Source of the DNA: Nilaparvata lugens
Lineage: Eukaryota; Arthropoda; Insecta; Hemiptera; Delphacidae
Assembly (NCBI RefSeq): GCF_014356525.2
Contig: NC_052515.1
Location: 17,706,531 to 17,770,530, forward strand
Reading direction: 5' to 3'
Length of the DNA stretch: 64,000 bases
Positions 59,215 to 64,000 of this stretch are shown here, piece after piece. The position numbers were made by a program, and so were the translations under genes. The notes below the pieces were generated by a model. That model made no database searches. It worked only from the letters and a program-made list of their open reading frames with translations, and was not told where the DNA came from. How positions within the stretch are numbered: the stretch's first letter is position 1; each line of letters starts with the position of its first letter.

Positions 59215-59217
<3 letters not shown>
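56744..59217 (+). repeat. 3' LTR (2474 bp)
   Basis: Same ends and order of motifs as the 5' LTR; differences are single substitutions and one- or two-base indels. It runs directly into (AT)n at 59218. Confidence 0.9.

Positions 59218-59274
<57 letters not shown>
59218..59274. repeat. (AT)n microsatellite, right of LTR element
   Basis: An uninterrupted AT run of ~57 bp. The open frames ending in alternating Ile/Tyr are artefacts of it. Confidence 0.9.
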
Positions 59275-59279
<5 letters not shown>

Positions 59280-59371
59280 AACAAATAGCTAAGCTCTGAT
59301 GTCTGTTTTTATGAACATTCAAATTGTTACTCTTGTGGAGTTGTGTGTATGGTTAGCTCTCAGAAAGTACT
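59275..59371 (+). repeat. Duplicated segment, copy B, right part
   Basis: ATGAAAAACAAATAGCTAAG to CTCAGAAAGTACT, identical in order to 47688-47783 of copy A. It completes the segment interrupted by the LTR element. Confidence 0.85.
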
Positions 59372-60234
59372 GTATCCTGCAACGCGGTGACTTTTTCCAA
59401 TCTAATAGGCTACATTTGAAAACTTTCTATGATTTCTATGAAAACTTCCAATTCATTTCTCATTCTCATACTATACATTGTAACAATATCCATTGTTCCA
59501 ATTATGAATGATGAGGATTATGCTGATTATCATGAGGAGTTAGTCTGTTATGAAAATTTATTTTGCTGCTTTGCTTTTCTGCATTGTGTTTTGTCGACTT
59601 TGTTAGTGTGTGCGTAGAAGGTATGCTACTGGGAAAATCGTTGATTTTCCTGGAGCAGCAGCCTTGTTTATGACTTTATAAGGCAAGAAATTTGTGTCCG
59701 ATTGATTTATCAACCATACCTTATTTGGTTAGGAATTTGGAAAATAGCTGTTACTTGGTGGGATAATGTATCTTAAATTGTGGGTGCGCCACACCAGATT
59801 TTTGTGTTAATCATGGTTTTATGCCTGCTTCATGCTTGGTAGTATTTGGCTTCGGAACCTTCTGTTCCAATAGCATATTTTAGTTTTTTGCCTTAGTAAA
59901 TGCTTTAATTATGTAAGAAGAGAGGATATCAAATTTGTCGTCTTACGATGGTTATTAACCGCCAATAGCCGCTACTAAAGGTACGTCATAGATTATAATA
60001 TAAGTTAGGAAATCTTGTAATGGAAGATGGTAATTGTAATTCAAACTGATGAGTGATGAAAGAAAATGAACGGTATGATCTTGTAGAAATGTAGAGTACC
60101 TATAAGAAGAAATCAATATATTTTTGTTAGATATAATTCCTGAAGATGAAGCTATCCTTAATTTAAATGATTGTATTCCCTGATGTTTGTACTACGGTAT
60201 ATTATTATGAATTATATTAGTATTGAGTGATTTA
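59372..60234. other. No gene recognised
   Basis: A+T-rich. GATTTTCCTGGAGCAGCAGC and neighbouring sequence at 59640 are GC-richer, but no frame is convincing. Confidence 0.3.
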
Positions 60235-61090
60235 GATTTTATTTGTTTATTACACCAATAGAGAAATGAATGAGCCAGACTGAACAAACTAACAACAATA
60301 CTCGGACATGTACAAGAACAAAAGAGTACAAGTTGAAAAAGTTAAGTTGCTATTTAACAAAATTAACAGAAATAGAATGAAGATAATATAAGAATATGAA
60401 GAACATTGACAACAAAAAAAGCAATCAAGTAATATTGAAATAGATGTTTGCTCTCACTCATTTATCAATTCCATTTTTCAGTTTTTTGAGAAAGTTCTGG
60501 TAATAAAATGAATTGGGATCTTATTTGCAAAGAATGCCATGAAATACCGAAGCTGATGTTTATTGACTGTCAATCTAAAAAATGATCTTTTATATAAGTT
60601 GTTCACTGTTGGGCGTAAATTGTGTGGGCTCGCATTAAATGTAAGGCATTCTCTATTCTTATTGATATGGAAAATTATGCTCTTGACAAACACTTGCCGT
60701 ATTGTTGGTACTCCAAACTCAATAAACAAATTCCTGCTGGGATACAATCTAAGTCTTCCAAGGGCTGCCCTGATTATATGCTTTTGCAAAACAAATATCC
60801 TATTGAAGTGAGTGTCAAAAGTGTCTCCCTAAATTTCTATACCATACTGGAATAAAGAATGTGCATAAGCATGATAGATTGTTCTTATGATGTTCATATC
60901 ATTTATTGAATTCATCTTGTAAAATACAAATGGCAGGTATTTCACTTAAGACACTTAAGTGAAAATTCCATTTCAAGTGGTTATCAACTAATATCTCCAA
61001 GTATTTTATAGATTCTACTTTTTTTCCAAATTCATAGCACGGCACAACATACATGATCTGCTCTAAGGCATATATGCTTTACATGGTGGA
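60235..61090 (-). mobile_element. LINE 3' fragment
   Basis: Minus-strand remnant of LINE ORF2 C-terminus and 3' UTR, ending near AATAAACAAATAAAA (60235-60255 region). The upstream part reads YLEILVDNHLKWNFHL (thumb motif equivalent to LGVxID...LTW), followed by stops. It is truncated at its 5' end around 61090. Confidence 0.65.
60478..60789 (-). pseudogene. LINE ORF2 C-terminal remnant
   Basis: About 100 codons: QKHIIRAALGRLRLYPSRNL, FGVPTIRQVFVKSIIFHI, NASPHNLRPTVNNL and FANKIPIHFI. The order 'QKxIIRxxxG... HNLRP... FNKIP' is typical of the C-terminal region after the RT in LINEs. Stops upstream (about 60880) show it is not part of an intact ORF. Confidence 0.65.
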
Positions 61091-61768
61091 ACGTAGATTT
61101 CCTGAGGAACAGATCTCTCTCATCAATTCATTCATTCGTAACATTACTCCTCATTCGAACCAAGTTTTTAAACGTGTTATCAGTTGAAATCCATTCATCA
61201 AAGTTATGACAATCTAAACCTCACACCGTATATCTAGATGATTTCTAAAACTCCTCGTTGCCATTACTTGATAATGGATATTGAAATAAACCGTTTTTGA
61301 TCATGGTATGTGATCATTCAACATTTTAAAACATGGAATCATCGATCAATGTTTTTTTTGTGAACAGTCAACAATTCTGACCCAATTGATAACGGGAATA
61401 ATGATTGAAAATCACATTTTCGATAAAAATTTTCGACTCCCCAACGATTTTTCAAGAATCTCCCAATGTGATCAGCCTAACTTATAACAAGTAATTGCCG
61501 AGAACCAAATTTTCAATTAGTCAAATTTGACAACAGTCGATGATTGTCCAGGAGTTTTCAACGATTAACAAAGTTTTATCGTTGTAATAAAATTGCAATT
61601 GAATGTTTTGAGAGCGTAAAGAGTAAGAAGAAAAAGGGCGTGTGTTGTATTTCCATGTGTTAATTGCAAGTAAATCATTGACTGGAGGACGATAAAATAT
61701 TTTACTTTTATTGCTCCGGTGGGCTTTCCTTTGTTGTCCCAACGTAACTGCGAAGCCCAGCACAGTGG
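61091..61768. other. No feature recognised
   Basis: A+T-rich, no structure I can support. Confidence 0.3.
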
Positions 61769-61935
61769 TCAGGAGAGAGAGAGTGAAAGAGAGAGTGAGA
61801 GAGACTGAGTGAGTGAGTGAGAGAGAGAGAGAGAGAGTGAGTGATGACCAACGGACAGAGAGAGTTGGAGTTTGAGGGAGTGATAGAGAGATAGTGATTG
61901 TGAATGAAAGAGTTGGAGAGAGTGATACGAGTGAG
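61769..61935 (+). repeat. GA microsatellite
   Basis: GAGAGAGAGTGAAAGAGAG and GAGTGAGTGAGTGAGAGAGA runs with interruptions. Ser/Leu/His-rich minus-strand frames are artefacts. Confidence 0.9.
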
Positions 61936-62289
61936 AGAGTGGAAGAAATGCACAAAGGAAGAGACTTTGTATACTATTCATCACGCAATAATGCTTAATA
62001 ATGATTGAAATTTCATAGATACACTATACTTAATATAGTTTGAAGCTCAATGAGAAATTAATTTTTTCCATTCCTAATTATTCCTATATATATACACCAT
62101 TATGTATATATATATACCATACGTATTATATGATCGGGAGAGAACAACAGACTCAGCAGTCAGCACTCAGTCCAAAACTGCTCTTCTTAAAAATTTGATT
62201 CCTTACATTATAGTAATGTGTTTAAAAAGTTTACTTATAATATTATGTATTCACTCCCAAAATTTGAATCTATGGAAACAAGGATTAGT
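61936..62289. other. No gene; short TA repeats
   Basis: TATATATATACACC / TATATATATATACC at 62083-62117. Otherwise A+T-rich. Confidence 0.35.
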
Positions 62290-63800
62290 CCGGGCGCAAA
62301 TGTCATTCCGTGGTCATTTTTGAGTAACAGCCGTGGAAGATGTCTCAATTCCTCCGTTAGGTCTATCATAATGAGGATCGTGATGATGATAAGTCGAAAT
62401 CAGAGGCAAACACCTCGGAAACAAGATGGCCGCCAAAATTTTCAGGGTTTTGCTATATCGCTTGTATTTCAAAAACCGTTCGAAATATTCACGTCGCTGT
62501 ACGTCGGAAAATGAGTTCTCGAGCGCCCTCCAAAGAAAACCCTGCATGATTCTGGTGCGTTTTCCATACGCATGAGGTAACAGGCTAGAACTAAAAAATC
62601 AAATTCTTCATGACTAATTCAAGTTAGAGACTAGCAAATGGTGTCAATCTCTTCGTTACAACAAGACGAGTTAGAATATTGATGATGGAAACAACGAAAA
62701 TATTCGACATCATTGGAAAATACAAGATGGCGGTCATTATTGACTGAAATTTTTATATCGCTTGTTATTCAGTTGTTGTGAGATATATCGGATTGGTTCT
62801 ACCACCAAAGTGTTTAGATTTAACCAAACAATGATGTTTAAGAGAATCATTTCATTTCGACCACTCTTTCCATTATTTATTCAACTTCAAAAACTTGAAA
62901 CATACATTTTTCGGGGACAATATTTCACTTTCCACCCTGTATATGTATTCGCAGTAGACAAACACTAGTGTTATTGGCACAGTGTTGTAGAATATTTCCA
63001 AAGCTTCAAAATGACATCTGGTTGGAGGCTGTAAGTCCATATCTTACGGCTGGAGCGTCATCGGTGAAAGAGTAAAAAGTACTGTTTGCAGCGGAAAACA
63101 CACCTTTTCCACCAAATTCCAATCCCAACAATTAGAAAACTGTGTAACTCATGACTCCTTGAAGGTACAGACTTGGGAATGGTATCAATCTCTTTAAAAT
63201 GATATGTAGAAAGAAATTATCAATGATGGCAATCTTAAAAATGTTTGTCGTCATGAAAAAAAAAATATGTCGATTTTCAAGAAATCGTCTTTAATTCTAA
63301 TAATGTCGAGGATATCGGATCAATTCAGCCATCTGAAAGCTCCAAAATAATCATACTACAATATCCGAAAGATTTATCCAATTCCGTCAACTTTTACTAT
63401 GGTAAATATAACTTCAAACTCTTGAAATAAGATTTTTTGGGGACAAGATTTTCACCCTGTAAATGTATTCAGAGTGAACAAACACCAATGTTATTGGCAC
63501 AGTGTTATAATATATTATAAAAGCTCCAGAATGGCATCCAGTTGAAGGCTGTCAGTCCACCTTCTACGGCTGGAGCGTCATTGGAAAAAGAGAAAAAACT
63601 ACTCTTTGCTGCGTGTTTTCCGCCATATGCTAAACCTGAACAAATAGAAAACCATGTAACTCATGAACGTTCCGACCTGAAAATGGTATTAATCTCTTCT
63701 TAAAGATGTGTGGAAATAGATTATCCATGATGGCAATCTCAAAAATGTTTGTCATCATAGAAAAATCCAAGATGGCGGCCAAAAATCAGATTTCAAGAGT
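62290..63800 (+). repeat. Divergent ~0.5 kb repeats in direct orientation
   Basis: Shared phrases: ACCCTGTA, ATGTATTC, TGTTATTGGCACAGTGTT, GGCTGGAGCGTCAT, GTAACTCATGA, ATGATGGCAATCT, AAAATGTTTGTC and AAGATGGCGGCC. They recur at about 62910-63290 and 63435-63790, with weaker partial units at about 62640-62740 and 62290-62460. Stops occur in all frames. Probably an old tandem or dispersed repeat family. Confidence 0.6.
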
Positions 63801-63841
63801 TTGAAGTTATATTTATCTTCTAGTATATCTTCTAGTAGCCC

Positions 63842-64000
63842 TTAAGCCCTGCACACACACAACGATTTTTGTTCGAACGGTATTTTGTCGTCCTTATAAA
63901 TTCTATTAGATTAAACAGATGATGTTTGTCAAGTGAAATTCTGATGAAATACATAAGGACGGCAAAGTATCGTACAAACAAAAATCGTTGTGTGTATGCG
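63842..64000. mobile_element. Hairpin MITE, possibly clipped at the window edge
   Basis: Starts after TTAA (63842-63845): GCCCTGCACACACACAACGA, TTTTTGTTCGAACG, GTCGTCCTTAT. The right half is the inverse (ATAAGGACGGCAAAG, TCGTACAAACAAAAATCGTT, GTGTGTATGCG). Arms are ~55-60 bp. The right terminal bases and any target duplication lie beyond position 64000. Confidence 0.75.

Larger units (their letters stand above)
50610..59217 (+). mobile_element. Non-autonomous long-LTR retrotransposon (8.6 kb)
   Basis: Direct LTRs lie at 50610-53078 and 56744-59217, each TG...CA. A primer binding site follows at 53084 (TGGCGCCCAACAGTGATAGG), and the interior is 3.67 kb with a single gag-position ORF. Flanking ATAT on both sides (50606-50609 and 59218-59221) fits a 4 bp target duplication, though it lies in a TA repeat. 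The LTRs differ at only about twenty positions that I could see, so insertion is recent. No protease, RT, RNase H or integrase motif occurs in the interior. The element would need a helper's enzymes. PBS type, TG...CA ends and TSD length suggest Gypsy-like ancestry, which is inference. Confidence 0.9.

Noticed and set aside
58853..59299. 148-codon ORF running out of the 3' LTR
   Set aside because: Its C-terminus is encoded by the (AT)n microsatellite, so it is a chance fusion of LTR and flank. The LTR part is discussed as a finding only.
1..64000. tRNA, rRNA, CRISPR arrays and bacterial-type operons
   Set aside because: I looked for tRNA B-box-like GGTTCGA contexts, rRNA-like GC-rich conserved cores, regularly spaced short repeats and tightly packed same-strand ORFs. 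None gave a supportable candidate. The repeats present are transposon- or microsatellite-type.

Overview
The window looks like nuclear DNA of an arthropod, most probably a hemipteran insect. It is strongly A+T-rich with no bacterial-style gene packing. It is dominated by non-LTR retrotransposons (LINEs), a Tc1/mariner-type element, Helitron-like elements, hairpin MITEs, one long-LTR element and GA/TC microsatellites. I recognise no complete host gene. Two short stretches with plausible splice sites (12.87-13.07 kb and 33.17-33.38 kb, both minus strand) are the only weak candidates for host exons, so most of the window reads as intergenic or intronic sequence.

Layout. 1-2.9 kb: 5' half of a LINE on the minus strand with intact ORF1 and an ORF2 that stays open to the window edge. 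3.35-4.29 kb: non-autonomous Helitron-like element. 4.88-5.82 and 7.27-8.21 kb: two near-identical copies of a ~0.94 kb unit, each with a 103-bp-arm hairpin and a GC-rich MITE-like block. 10.34-11.75 kb: head-to-tail repeats with Helitron-like ends, bounded by ~50 bp inverted repeats. 13.45-16.99 kb: decayed LINE split by a 770 bp mariner-type element with perfect TA target duplications. 18.34-20.08 kb: a second decayed LINE. 20.9-29.1 kb: MITEs, a mirrored purine/pyrimidine block, two large hairpins and a GC-rich promoter-like stretch with CRE and CCAAT motifs. 33.69-37.61 kb: solo LTR (minus) split by a third LINE fragment. 39.41-39.46 kb: four CACGTG E-boxes within 48 bp. 46.3-47.8 kb and 49.26-50.57 plus 59.28-59.37 kb: a duplicated ~1.4 kb segment whose second copy was split by an 8.6 kb LTR element. 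60.2-61.1 kb: another LINE 3' fragment. 62.3-64 kb: divergent ~0.5 kb repeats and a hairpin MITE clipped by the window edge.

The most notable object is the LTR element at 50,610-59,217. It has 2.47 kb TG...CA LTRs that are nearly identical to each other, a Lys-type primer binding site, and a 3.7 kb interior without protease, reverse transcriptase, RNase H or integrase. The interior carries one gag-position ORF, broken by one frame change, that encodes a long coiled coil followed by four His/Arg-rich repeats of 28-30 residues. The duplicated flank at 47.7 kb gives a natural empty site for this insertion. The element looks like a recently mobilised, non-autonomous LTR retrotransposon that would need a helper's enzymes. 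A diverged solo LTR of the same family at 33.7-37.6 kb shows that the family has an older history here.
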